Made by a program: the position numbers and the translations under genes. A stretch of 64,000 bases of DNA from Aspidiotus rigidus (Eukaryota; Arthropoda; Insecta; Hemiptera; Diaspididae), in contig JAVHKY010000024.1 of NCBI GenBank assembly GCA_035079385.1, forward strand, positions 1,922,001 to 1,986,000. The letters run 5' to 3'. Below the pieces are notes generated by a model that saw nothing but the letters and a program-made list of their open reading frames with translations, made no database searches and was not told the DNA's origin. The stretch's first letter is position 1, and each line of letters opens with the position of its first letter. Positions 44,156 through 53,394 of the stretch are shown piece by piece.

Positions 44156-44759
44156 TCTTATCACTTATTTTTGATGATAGCTCCTCTAAAAATCATTTGA
44201 TTGAAATTTTACTTCTTATAAAATTTGAAGACGAGAAAATTATCTTTCAAACGCGGGTAATATCAATAAAATCCGAGAAACGTACCCAGAGAAAAGTATA
44301 CTTGAAAGAGGAAGGGGAAGAGTAAATATTGTAGAACAAATGCGTGTAGCGTCACCCAGAGTTGGGTTCTTACACGCTGTACATAATACACTCGTCAGTA
44401 AATATCAATTTATTATTATTAAGATAAAATTTCATCAGATCCCAAAGTCTTGCTGTTAATTTTACCCTCTAACCTTTTCGAAAAAAGAAAAAAAAAAAAA
44501 AAAAAAAATGCAATTGAAAGACTTTTAGCGAAAAGAACAGATAAATACAAAGTGAAACGGAAATTCGAAAAAATTTGAAAAATGCGTTGGCTGTCTTTTT
44601 TTAGATAGGTTTCAAAATTTCTTTGAGATATGACCTACAAATAATTATTAGTGACGATATCTTGTGAATTCGAAAAGGATGTGGCCCTATAACAAACAAA
44701 ATAAATTTAGGGATCATAAGGTTGAATTATTATTTTGAAGTCAAAATGATGATAGAAAA

Positions 44760-45118
44760 TCACATCCACTCATCGGAAGGTGCTTCAGGAGAGGAGTTGT
44801 CGAGAAGAGAGTCTTTGTCTTCGTCTTCCTCTTCATCATTGTTCCCATTATCGCAGGAGAAGGAATGACAAAAGTGAGAGCATTTCACTTTATTGAGCTT
44901 ACACTCACAGACTCCTATTTTACACTCTCTTTTACATTTGCATCGAAGGTGTTGTAAAATAGCGTCTGGAGCTGGCTTTATTGCCATCCATTGTATCAGT
45001 AATTTTTTTTCTTTATCCTCTGTCCAGCCATGATCTGCTAAACAAACCTGTGGATGATTTTGGGCGAGGAAAGATTTCCACAGGAAAGCTCGGTAATTTG
45101 CTCTTTTGATTTTATTGA
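44760..45118 (-). pseudogene. C-terminal CXC-type cysteine-rich gene fragment
   Basis: The minus-strand frame starts near INKIKRANYRAFLWKSFLAQ, then HGWTEDKEKKLLIQWMAIKP, then a cysteine cluster C-X-C-X3-C-X4-C-X-C with CSHFC (LRCKCKRECKIGVCECKLNK, about 44880-44960), then an acidic tail ending in DEWM. This arrangement resembles the tail of the repeat-gene family also seen broken at 41880-43440, and the spacing recalls TSO1/tesmin CXC zinc-binding modules. The upstream nuclease-like part is absent, so it is a fragment even though the frame itself is clean. The same family appearing in both nested inserts is notable. Confidence 0.6.
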
Positions 45119-45220
45119 TATTACCCGCGTTTGAAAGATAATTTTCTCGTCTTCAAATTTTGTAAGAAGTAAAATTTCAATCAAATGATTTTTAGCAAAA
45201 ATAAGTGATATAGTATATTA

Positions 45221-45334
45221 CGCTATAAGGGACGGAGGAGAGCGATTTCTATACGAGCGCTTTGGCGGCCCGAGCCGCGGCGAGGGCCGCCATGCAGCGC
45301 GAGTATATCGCTTTCCTCCGTTCACGTGTAGCGT
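45221..45334. repeat. G/C-rich 114-bp imperfect palindrome
   Basis: It is centred on gccgcggc (45274-45281). Outward on both sides are ggcggccc/ggccgcc, gcgct, agcgat/atcgct and acggagga/tcctccgt, ending cgcta/tagcg. It is strikingly G/C-rich and CpG-dense against A+T-rich surroundings. It could be a small foldback insertion or part of the nested insert's end. Confidence 0.75.
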
Positions 45335-45717
45335 ACGCTATTTTTTGGTTCACATGAATAAAAACGCAAATGCGAGATGATCTATGATAATAATAAACAC
45401 AAATAAATATGCGAGAGTGTTGTATTTAAAATTGTTAAAAAAATGGGATAGACTGAGAACAAATAATCAATCAATCAATAAATACGAAATGAAACAGAAC
45501 AAAAATTGTCAACTTTCTTACAGAACAAAAAAAAAAAAAAACGAACAGAGAAATATTGCGAACAAAATTCAAGACACAAGATAAAAGGGTATGTTAGATT
45601 CTTTGAGAAATTCACAGATGAAACAAGTGTTGTGGATTGAAAATTCTTAAATATAATGAACACAGAAACACGTACACCAAAAGGAACTTAAAAGAATAAT
45701 GATAACGACGCGACGTC

Positions 45718-46140
45718 TTTGAGAAATGAAAACGATCAACTTCTTCGGAAACTAAAAAACAAATCCTTTGAGAAATAAAAAATTAAAATAAGTAACTTAG
45801 GTTTGATAATTAAAAGATAAAAGATCACAATACATAATCACAATATGCAGAGAGAAAAATGTCCAATATTTCGAATGAATATTAATGTTTAAAATGATAT
45901 TGATCGATATGAACACTCGAGGAGGTAGGTACTTACTTTAGAAAAACTAAGAAATTATATGATCTAACGAGATCATTAAGAAATGAAAACAACCAACTTC
46001 TTTGAAAACTAAAAACAAATCGCCTTCGAGAAATAAAAAATTAAAATAAGTAGGTACAAGATAAAAGATCACAATACATAATCACAATACGCGGAGAGGA
46101 AAATGTTCAATTCTTCGAATGAATATTTATGTTAATGGTA
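45718..46140 (+). repeat. pair of direct repeats downstream of the recombinase gene
   Basis: Copy 1 is about 45718-45900 and copy 2 about 45978-46140. They share gagaaataaaaaattaaaat, aaaagatcacaatacataat and tcgaatgaatatt. Copy 2 overlaps the last codons of the recombinase frame (46107-46140), so the present stop codon lies in duplicated DNA. Confidence 0.75.
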
Positions 46141-47420
46141 TTGATATGAACACTCGAGTTGTTGGTTAAATTTATAATTCTATTTAGTAAATCCGGAACA
46201 TTAGAAAGACTAGGAGAATCACTTGAAACTGATATATTTCGTGTAACTTCTGACACCTGTTGGGCTTCGTCAAATGTAAGCATCGCAGTTTCGATTTCAT
46301 CATTATCATCAAATTCGATTGGATTACGATTATTACGAACTGAAGGAATCAAATTTAATTTACCAGTATTTGTCGACGTTCTAGTTGAAGAAGTTTCAAC
46401 ATTTGAATGCTGATCAGGACGTGATTGAACTTTTGCAGAGGAATCATGACTTGTGAGCGATGATGATGGAAACTTATCATTCGCGCAGTCAGAATTGGAA
46501 AATATGGTCGATGAAATCAAACTTTCATTACGTATCTTGTTCTGGAGGCTTTCTTCAACGTAACTTTCAGCAACAGCGTCAGATCGCCATCCCCCAAAAC
46601 GTTTTAAGCCGAACCGATCTGCTCCTCTTGAATTAGCGAATAACGTGGCGGCTGTTCGTCGATAGGAATGGCCAGTATATAACTTCGGTGTTTCTAATTC
46701 TAAATAATCGGCAATAAGACGCGGAAACGAAGAAATGGTATTTTTTCCCATGTTCTGATTTACGCACTTACCGTTCCGATAACCAATGAAAAATTTTGGA
46801 GACTCACATTTCATAGGTCGTAGTGCTCTGTATTTTTTGAGGATCTGGTATTGTTCATTACGAATCACAAAAGATCTGTCGACGTGCGTTTTCGTATCTT
46901 TTACTTCAAAGAGGAGTACGTTACCCTGTTGTTGAACATCTCTCAGGGTCAAATTTACTATTTCGCATGATCGACAGGCTCCAAAAATACCAACAATAAA
47001 AACAGCTTTGATCGCGAGCCACTGACCATCAGGAGCTTCTGTTAAAAATTGTTGAACTTGCTCCGACGTGAACACTTTTGCCTTCTTCTTTTTGTAACCC
47101 TTATTCTTTTTCTTGATGAAAGAACGCAGTTTTGTGAAATTCTCAATGTGAATGTTTCTGTATGCATCCATGGTAGCGCGTAACATTGAATAGGTTGACC
47201 ACAATGTTCCTGGAGCGTATTTGTTTGATAACTGATGAAAATACGCCAAAAAGACGTCCTCATCTAAACTCGTGCTTGTAATATTGTGTTCCTTACACCA
47301 CGTATCAAATAGTTGAAATACTGATGTATCGTACTTTTCTTTCGAAGCATCAGGAAGGATGTCGCTGACGGCAGCCGCAGCTGTTAATCGAATTTCTTCG
47401 GGTATTTTTTCACTCGACAT
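46107..47420 (-). CDS. Crypton-type tyrosine recombinase
   Basis: An uninterrupted 437-residue frame starting at the ATG of MSSEKIPEEI. An N-terminal helical DNA-binding part (about 10-110) ends in a lysine-rich stretch (FIKKKNKGYKKKKAK). The catalytic part shows all expected residues: Arg150 in GACRSCEIVNL, Lys in FEVKDTKTH (about 174-177), His251-x-x-Arg254 in TGHSYRRTAATLFA, Trp278 in GGWRSD, and Tyr287 in AESYVEES as nucleophile. The chain then continues about 150 residues rich in Ser and Asn. Tyrosine recombinases cut and rejoin DNA through a 3'-phosphotyrosine. In animals this stand-alone form is typical of Cryptons, which are not known for long inverted ends, making the 800-bp arms here unusual. 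A cellular or domesticated origin is less likely because it sits exactly between the arms. Confidence 0.85.
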   Translation of the reverse strand: MSSEKIPEEIRLTAAAAVSDILPDASKEKYDTSVFQLFDTWCKEHNITSTSLDEDVFLAYFHQLSNKYAPGTLWSTYSMLRATMDAYRNIHIENFTKLRSFIKKKNKGYKKKKAKVFTSEQVQQFLTEAPDGQWLAIKAVFIVGIFGACRSCEIVNLTLRDVQQQGNVLLFEVKDTKTHVDRSFVIRNEQYQILKKYRALRPMKCESPKFFIGYRNGKCVNQNMGKNTISSFPRLIADYLELETPKLYTGHSYRRTAATLFANSRGADRFGLKRFGGWRSDAVAESYVEESLQNKIRNESLISSTIFSNSDCANDKFPSSSLTSHDSSAKVQSRPDQHSNVETSSTRTSTNTGKLNLIPSVRNNRNPIEFDDNDEIETAMLTFDEAQQVSEVTRNISVSSDSPSLSNVPDLLNRIINLTNNSSVHINTININIHSKN

Positions 47421-47652
47421 CTTGACTCGATTCAGTCCGGCTGATTACTATTACAGTCAATATTACTAATTAGTAAAAATTACTAAAATGCACTACATAT
47501 TTCGTTTTTTTTTTCGTCTATCGTCTCGAATCTCGATCACAATCATTACATTCAGGGTTCAGCGACCACGACAATGTTTGTTTGTTTCGTTCAACGTACT
47601 TTTCCCCGCCAGCCGCAATTCTTCGAGTCGTACAACGAAGCATCGAAGGAAC

Positions 47653-48454
47653 GCGTTTTTATTCATGTGACCCAAAAAAATAATTTTGAAAACTGAAAAT
47701 TTTCGATTTGCGCCTTCTATTTAGAAGATAGGCAAAATTTACAAGAGACCTAAATGTTTGGAAATTTTATAAGCTACAATATGAAAAAAAAACGCTCTAA
47801 AATTTGATGAAAATTACCCGAGGTATAAAGCATTTTCTGTAAAAGAAATCCGCCATTTTGAATTGACCACTGTCTTAAAAAGCTACCAAGTTGGGATGGC
47901 TATCATGGTTTTTTAGTACTTATTAGTATGACATCAAGAAACACCTCCGAAAGTGGCGCCTTATTCCAACAAATTGTACCGCTTTTTTCTGTGGCCCATG
48001 GACTAAAATGGTTCATGATATGTAAAATTTTACAAGGAAACTTTTTTATACCTACACATTTTTTTGTACAAGTCAATAATTTAGAGTTATCGACGAAAAT
48101 ATGGTGATTTACAATGAATTTTCGAATATAGCGTCCATTCGGCAAAGTTTTTAGGCTAAGGTTTTAACCTGAAGTTGGGTTGTCAATAGTTGATCTTATG
48201 AGAAATTCAACGAGGAATAATTTTTGTAACTTGAAAGTTTTCTGTACGATGCGTATTTTTTGAGATATTGACGAAAAACGAAATTTGGGGGGCTAAAACG
48301 TGCCACAGAAAATTTTCCCATCGACTTTGAGGGTGGGGTTTTTTTCCGGTTGTTCCTGACATCAATCCTGACACATTCCAACAAGCTCCTGATCCTGCTT
48401 TCTACCAAGATTGTCTTTTTAAGCTAAATTTTATGTCTATTTCACCTATACAAT
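47653..48454 (-). repeat. right arm of recombinase element
   Basis: 802 bp, uninterrupted; the reference against which the three left-arm pieces were identified. The recombinase start codon lies 233 bp inside it, so the promoter is probably in or next to this arm. Confidence 0.85.
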
Positions 48455-48550
48455 CATCCGAAATATTTTCTTTTTGAATGAAGATTTTTTTTTTTCATTT
48501 TATTTATTTTAGAGCTATCTTAAATAGTATTACAAAATGTATTTAAATTA

Positions 48551-49057
48551 CAGTAAAACTTCCCTTAGTGGATACCTCTAAATAACGGACACTTTTTCGG
48601 GAACGGGAACATTTTAACCTTGTTTATATAGAAAAACCTCGAAATACCGGATACTTTTTCGGGACTTTTGGGCACTTCTTCTCGTTTCTATAATCAATTT
48701 TTCGATTCAAATGAATAAATTAGCATGCAGTTATTGAAAAATATTGATTAAAAAAATACTATTTTTCTACATTTTTTCATACCTTTTTTTAAATAATATT
48801 TTTGGGTTTTACATGAGTGGTGGAAAAGCCGAATTGAATTTCAAACATCCTACCACGGAGAAAATATTTTCATTTTTTCATTCAATTTAGTACGTACCTA
48901 CTTACTGTGATTTTAAAACTGTCTGTGTACAACATTCATAATAAATACAATCTTCCTTTTTTTTTTTTTTTTCTTGTCTTCTCTGGATACCGAACACCTC
49001 TAAATAACGGACAAATTTCTGATGACCGCGAGTGTCTGCTAATCAGAGGTTTTACTG
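48551..49057. mobile_element. pogo/Tigger-like MITE
   Basis: The ends are cagtaaaacttcccttagtg and cagaggttttactg, with inner phrases ctaaataacggacac and ctaaataacggacaa. TA stands on both sides, the duplication typical of Tc1/mariner-pogo. CAGTAAAAC tips are seen in pogo-type elements. 507 bp and no transposase. Confidence 0.65.
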
Positions 49058-49149
49058 TATAATAAAAGAAAAACACTAACAGACATCACCTGATGGTGAA
49101 ACAGATGAGTCGTAAAAATATAAAAAAATAAGTGCATGTCTGTAAGTGT

Positions 49150-49890
49150 TTTTCTTTTACTAGCGTAGATAACACACTTTCAATTATGCATTTAAATTAT
49201 ATTTTTCTTTACAATCACTTTTCACGTGTAGGAGAGCTACTTCATGCGGTTTGCTACGCTTAGACCTGCCCTCATCGTATTGGACGTCCGGCAGTTGAGT
49301 TATCTTAGCGTTTGGGTGCTTGAGGAGTCTTCTCTCGTAGAGTCGAATCACTTCGTTGACAGGTTTGATTTTGAGATCTTTATGTAGGTCTTCATTTGGC
49401 GTGTAACGGTCGGCGTTGGTGATCATACGGAGGAACTTACGTATTTTGGCGTCTCTGTATGATCAGACGATTTGACGGTTTGGTGCACCCCCAGCATATG
49501 TCCATATGGCTTCGAAGATAGCCTGGTAGATGAGTTTTTCAGAGTTGAGTTTCATTTCAGAGTGCCGGCCTATCAGCCAATACATCTCTCGTATCTTCTG
49601 CTTTATTTGGGAAGCTTTCTGTTTTAGGTGGGGTTTCCAGATTAGGCTAGAATCGAAACGGAGTCCTAGATACTTCGCTGATTCCCTCTGTTGAATCTGA
49701 AGTCGCTGTTTTGAAGAACAAAAGTGACATGCACATTTTATGAGCGTTTAGCTATATCTTCCTCTGTTGGACCCACTCGACTACTCTGTTAATCACTTGC
49801 TGCCGGCGGTCTGTAGCAATCTGTTGCGGAAAGGTGGCAATTTCAGTTTCTAGTGAGGTTAGGCTATCGGCAATGTACTAAAACACTCCC
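49150..49890 (-). pseudogene. Jockey-like LINE, C-terminal RT fragment
   Basis: Read in joined minus-strand frames: KYLGLRFDSSLIWKPHL, IREMYWLIGRHSEMKLNSEK, AIFEAIWTYAGGAPN, KIRKFLRMITNADRYTPNED, and then DLKIKPVNEVIRLYERRL to a stop near 49184. This order is the thumb/C-terminal region of Jockey-clade reverse transcriptases. The catalytic box is not included. Stops and shifts (for example after NRQIV) make it dead. Confidence 0.75.
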
Positions 49891-49899
49891 CTGCGGCAA

Positions 49900-51237
49900 A
49901 CCAGCTGCTATTGGCAGGGATGTTGTCGAAAATTCACGTAATCGACATATTATAATTGCGACGTTATCTCGCGGTTGTATTTGGAGGGTTCGCCGATAGC
50001 TTGGGCTCAATTTCCTAAATCTGATAGATTACCGTACTTTCTACTTAGGCTAAAATAATTGGTTCTCGTGGTACGTTAAGCACTAATTTTTTCTTCGAGT
50101 GCTTCGATATTTCTTCAATTCTCGATTGAAACGATAACTCTCAGTAGTTTGATGAACGTTAAGAATTTCGAGTGACATCGATATTGACCTTCTTACGTGA
50201 CCGAAAAATTATTTATTTCAACGAATATTTTTGTGTGTACGAGACACAAACCTGGTATTATGTTACGGCTCATACGATGTGTATGCATGAATGCGATAAA
50301 TTGCTATTTACAAAACGTTTAAACGCGTCATTTTTCTACGAGGAAAAGTACACAAGGGCTGTCAATATCCTTTCTGGCGACGTTTTCTTTTATCCACAAG
50401 TTCATGTGTAAGGCGAAAAATAAACCAATTACTGCAGAAGGACGAATTTTCCAACGTTGTTTTACAGAAAGGAAAACTTTCGTGCGTAGATGGATGTATC
50501 AAGGAGAAAAAGATTAATTCATGAAACGTTATCGAAAAAACTGAAACTAAAGTTTACAAGATGTCATTGCTGTTGAAATCGTCGAATTCAAATTTGAGAA
50601 AATCTCAATAGTGGAATTTGATTGTCTCCCTCCCCGAGTGTCGAAATTTAGTCCAACTCAAATATTAACGAATTTTAAATTGACGATGCCGCTGCAACAA
50701 GAGCATATAGGCTTATGTGCCCTTTTTGCGGCCATCATTTAATTCGATAATTTGATCCTTCAACTACAATCTGGTGAAGTTTCGAAGCAATCAAGCACGT
50801 ATTCGCGAAGAAAATTGATTTTTGTTCTTCATTTTGGGGATCTTTTGTCAAGTTTTTAATTTTTTCTGTCTTGTTTAAAATGGTGAAGTTCCGGAATTTC
50901 AGAGAGGTTTTGATCCCCTCTCCGCCTGTGCTTCTCAACCTAAAAACTTATTAGTGCAACCACGAACCCATATTACTTGAAAGAAGAAAGGGGAAGGTAA
51001 ACGAACTATGAACTTTGAACGCATTTTTCTCAAAACTACGTTTTTTGCTATGTGCCCTTGTTTCAGCGGCACCGTCAATTGCCCCCTTATCATTAGACCC
51101 CTATAGGGGCGGTACGTGTTGTGATCAGAAAGACTTTGAAAAAGTTAGCACATTTGGTACTTTTAAAATATCTTGAGAAATTTTTCAGCTAAATGAGTAA
51201 GTAGGGTGAACAGCCGCCTTTTAAAAATATTATTAAA
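49900..51237. other. no gene recognised
   Basis: Unique-looking sequence up to the second Helentron-type element. Short frames (50172-50411, 50735-50938) have no known domain. Confidence 0.45.
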
Positions 51238-51379
51238 TTTTCTGGCATAGCCAAATAAATGAAAATCATGTTCCATGTCTTTTATATTTTATCAGTCATC
51301 ATGAAATATTTCAGTCTAGGCTTCTACTAGGTCAAGTGTTCGTGAGATATTAATGATCGTTTACCCCTTTACCTATCTT

Positions 51380-52960
51380 GGCGTCGTATAAGTCTTGTAT
51401 GAGAAATATTTTGAGGTAATTGTGGGTGTTCTATATTTTGAGGTATCAACTTTCGGTGGGGCGAACGAGCGATCTCGCTGTTGTATTGGAATGGTATGAG
51501 AAAATTCAAGTCTTTTTTGAGAAATATGAGGTAGCGCGAACTCGCTCCGCTCGTTCGCCCCCTGTCTCGCTGTTGTATTGGAATGGTATGAGACAATTCA
51601 AGTCTAGGGGACTTGGAAAAATTTCGACTATCCAGCCATATATGATAGGAAGAGGGACTTAAAAAACTTTACCTATCTTGGCGTCGTATAAGTCTTCTAT
51701 GAGAAATATGAGGTAGCGCGAACTCGCTCCGCTCGTTCGCCCCCTGTCTCGCTGTTGTATTGGAATGGTATGAGACAATTCAAGTCTAGGGGACTTGGAA
51801 AAATTTCGACTATCCAGCCATATATGATAGGAAGAGGGACTTAAAAAACTTTACCTATCTTGGCGTCGTATAAGTCTTCTATGAGAAATATGAGGTAGCG
51901 CGAACTCGCTCCGCTCGTTCGCCCCCTGTCTCGCTCCGCTCGTTCGTCCCCTGTCTCGCTGTTGTATTGGAATGGTATGTGACAATTCAAGTCTAGGGGA
52001 CTTGGAAAAATTTCGACTATCCAGCCTTTATTTATTTAATTGTTTAATTATTCAATTATTTAAATATTTAATTATTTATTTATTTAATATTATTTATTTA
52101 TTTATTTATTTATTATTAATTCTTGTACTAGGTCAAGTGTTCGTGAGATATTATTGATCGTTTACCCCTTTACCTATCTTGGCGTCGTATAAGTCTTGTA
52201 TGAGAAATATTTTGAGGTAATTGTGGGTGTTCTATATTTTGAGGTATCAACTTTCGGTGGGGCGAACGAGCGATCTCGCTGTTGTATTGGAATGGTATGA
52301 GAAAATTCAAGTCTTTTTTGAGAAATATGAGGTAGCGCGAACTCGCTCCGCTCGTTCGCCCCCTGTCTCGCTGTTGTATTGGAATGGTATGAGACAATTC
52401 AAGTCTAGGGGACTTGGAAAAATTTCGACTATCTAGCCACATATGATAGGAAGAGGGACTTAAAAAACTTTACCTATCTTGGCGTCGTATAAGTCTTCTA
52501 TGAAAGATATGAGGTAGCGCGAACTCGCTCCGCTCGTTCGCCCCCTGTCTCGCTGTTGTATTGGAATGGTATGTGACAATTCAAGTCTAGGGGACTTGGA
52601 AAAATTTCGACTATCCAGCCTTTATTGATTTAATTGTTTAATTATTCAATTATTTAAATATTTAATTATTTATTTATTTAATATTATTTATTTATTTATT
52701 TATTTATTTATTATTAATTCTTCTACTAGGTCAAGTGTTCGTGAGATATTATTCGTTTACTCCCTTTACCTATCTTGGCGTCGTATAAGTCTTGTATGAG
52801 AAATATTTTGAGGTAATTGTGGGTGTTCTATATTTTGAGGTATCAACTTTCGTGGGGCGAACGACCGATCTCGCTGTTGTATTGGAATGGTATGAGACAA
52901 TTCAAGTCTAGGGGACTTGGAAAAATTTCGACTATCCAGCCATATATGATAGGAAGAGGG
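51380..52960 (+). repeat. complex tandem array inside Helentron-type copy 2
   Basis: Units begin tttacctatcttggcgtcgt and end atatgataggaagagggact. Full units (about 300 bp) and shortened ones (about 180 bp) alternate, interleaved with attt-rich spacers at 52030-52125 and 52620-52720. The phrase cgaactcgctccgctcgttc recurs at least five times. Confidence 0.85.
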
Positions 52961-52974
52961 ACTTAGAAAATTTT

Positions 52975-53340
52975 CTAATTATCAATTATATTAATTATTT
53001 ATTTATTTATTTATTTAATTATTTAATTATTTATTTATTTAATCAAATAATTATTTATTTATTTAATTATTTAATTATTTAATTATTTAATTATTTATTT
53101 ATTTATTTAATTATTTAATTATTTGTTTATTTAATTATTTAATTATTTATTTATTTAATTATTTATTTATTTATTTAAATATTTATTTATTTAATTATTT
53201 ATTTATTTAATTATTTAATTATTTATTTATTTATTTATTTATTATTAATTATTATTATTACGCGGGGTGTACTCGCGAATTTCTGAATCACCCACGGGGT
53301 AGAGATTTCTCTTGACGGGGGGGGGGGGGGGGGGGGGGTG
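52975..53340 (+). repeat. (ATTT)n microsatellite and 22-G homopolymer
   Basis: About 280 bp of attt/aatt arrays, then the acgcggggtgtactcgcgaa block, then G22 at 53317-53338. The corresponding run in copy 1 is about 8 G (11931-11937). Confidence 0.9.
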
Positions 53341-53394
53341 TACTCGCGAGTTTCAAAATCGGGGTCTGGCGAGAGAAAAGACATGGAACATGTC

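Larger units (their letters stand above)
44156..45340 (-). mobile_element. nested 1.2-kb insert carrying CXC-type gene fragment
   Basis: Within it, 44159-44275 and about 45108-45214 are inverted copies (tatcacttatttttg / caaaaataagtgata at the tips, aaacgcgggtaatatcaata inward). It breaks the recombinase element's left arm after aaaattat; the arm resumes at ttttttggttcacatg. It contains a CXC-type coding fragment, an A tract (about 44485-44508) and, at its right edge, a G/C-rich palindrome that may be a separate insertion. Confidence 0.6.
41298..48454 (-). mobile_element. TIR-bounded tyrosine-recombinase element with two nested inserts
   Basis: The outer ends are attgtataggcgaaatagac (41298) and its reverse partner gtctatttcacctatacaat (48454). 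The right arm is 47653-48454 (802 bp). The left arm survives in three pieces: 41298-41731, 43819-44155 and 45341-45367 (434+337+27=798 bp). They are separated by inserts of 2087 and 1185 bp. The unique interior 45368-47652 carries one gene, a tyrosine recombinase. Without the inserts the element is about 3.9 kb. The tips read TGTATAGG...CCTATACA with AT outside on both sides, so either a 2-bp duplication or a slightly longer palindrome is possible. Confidence 0.75.
51238..53394 (+). mobile_element. Helentron-type non-autonomous element (HINE-like), copy 2
   Basis: Same ends as 10736-11995 (ttttctggcatagccaaat and gacatggaacatgtc). AAA follows the right end and precedes the left end. It is longer because an internal segment is repeated several times. 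Frames inside (for example 51420-51662 and its near-copy 52221-52436) are repeats of the same non-coding unit, also present at 10915-11157. Confidence 0.6.

Noticed and set aside
51380..52960. CRISPR-like array of repeats and spacers
   Set aside because: Eukaryotic context, irregular unit length, spacers that are themselves simple repeats and no cas genes.
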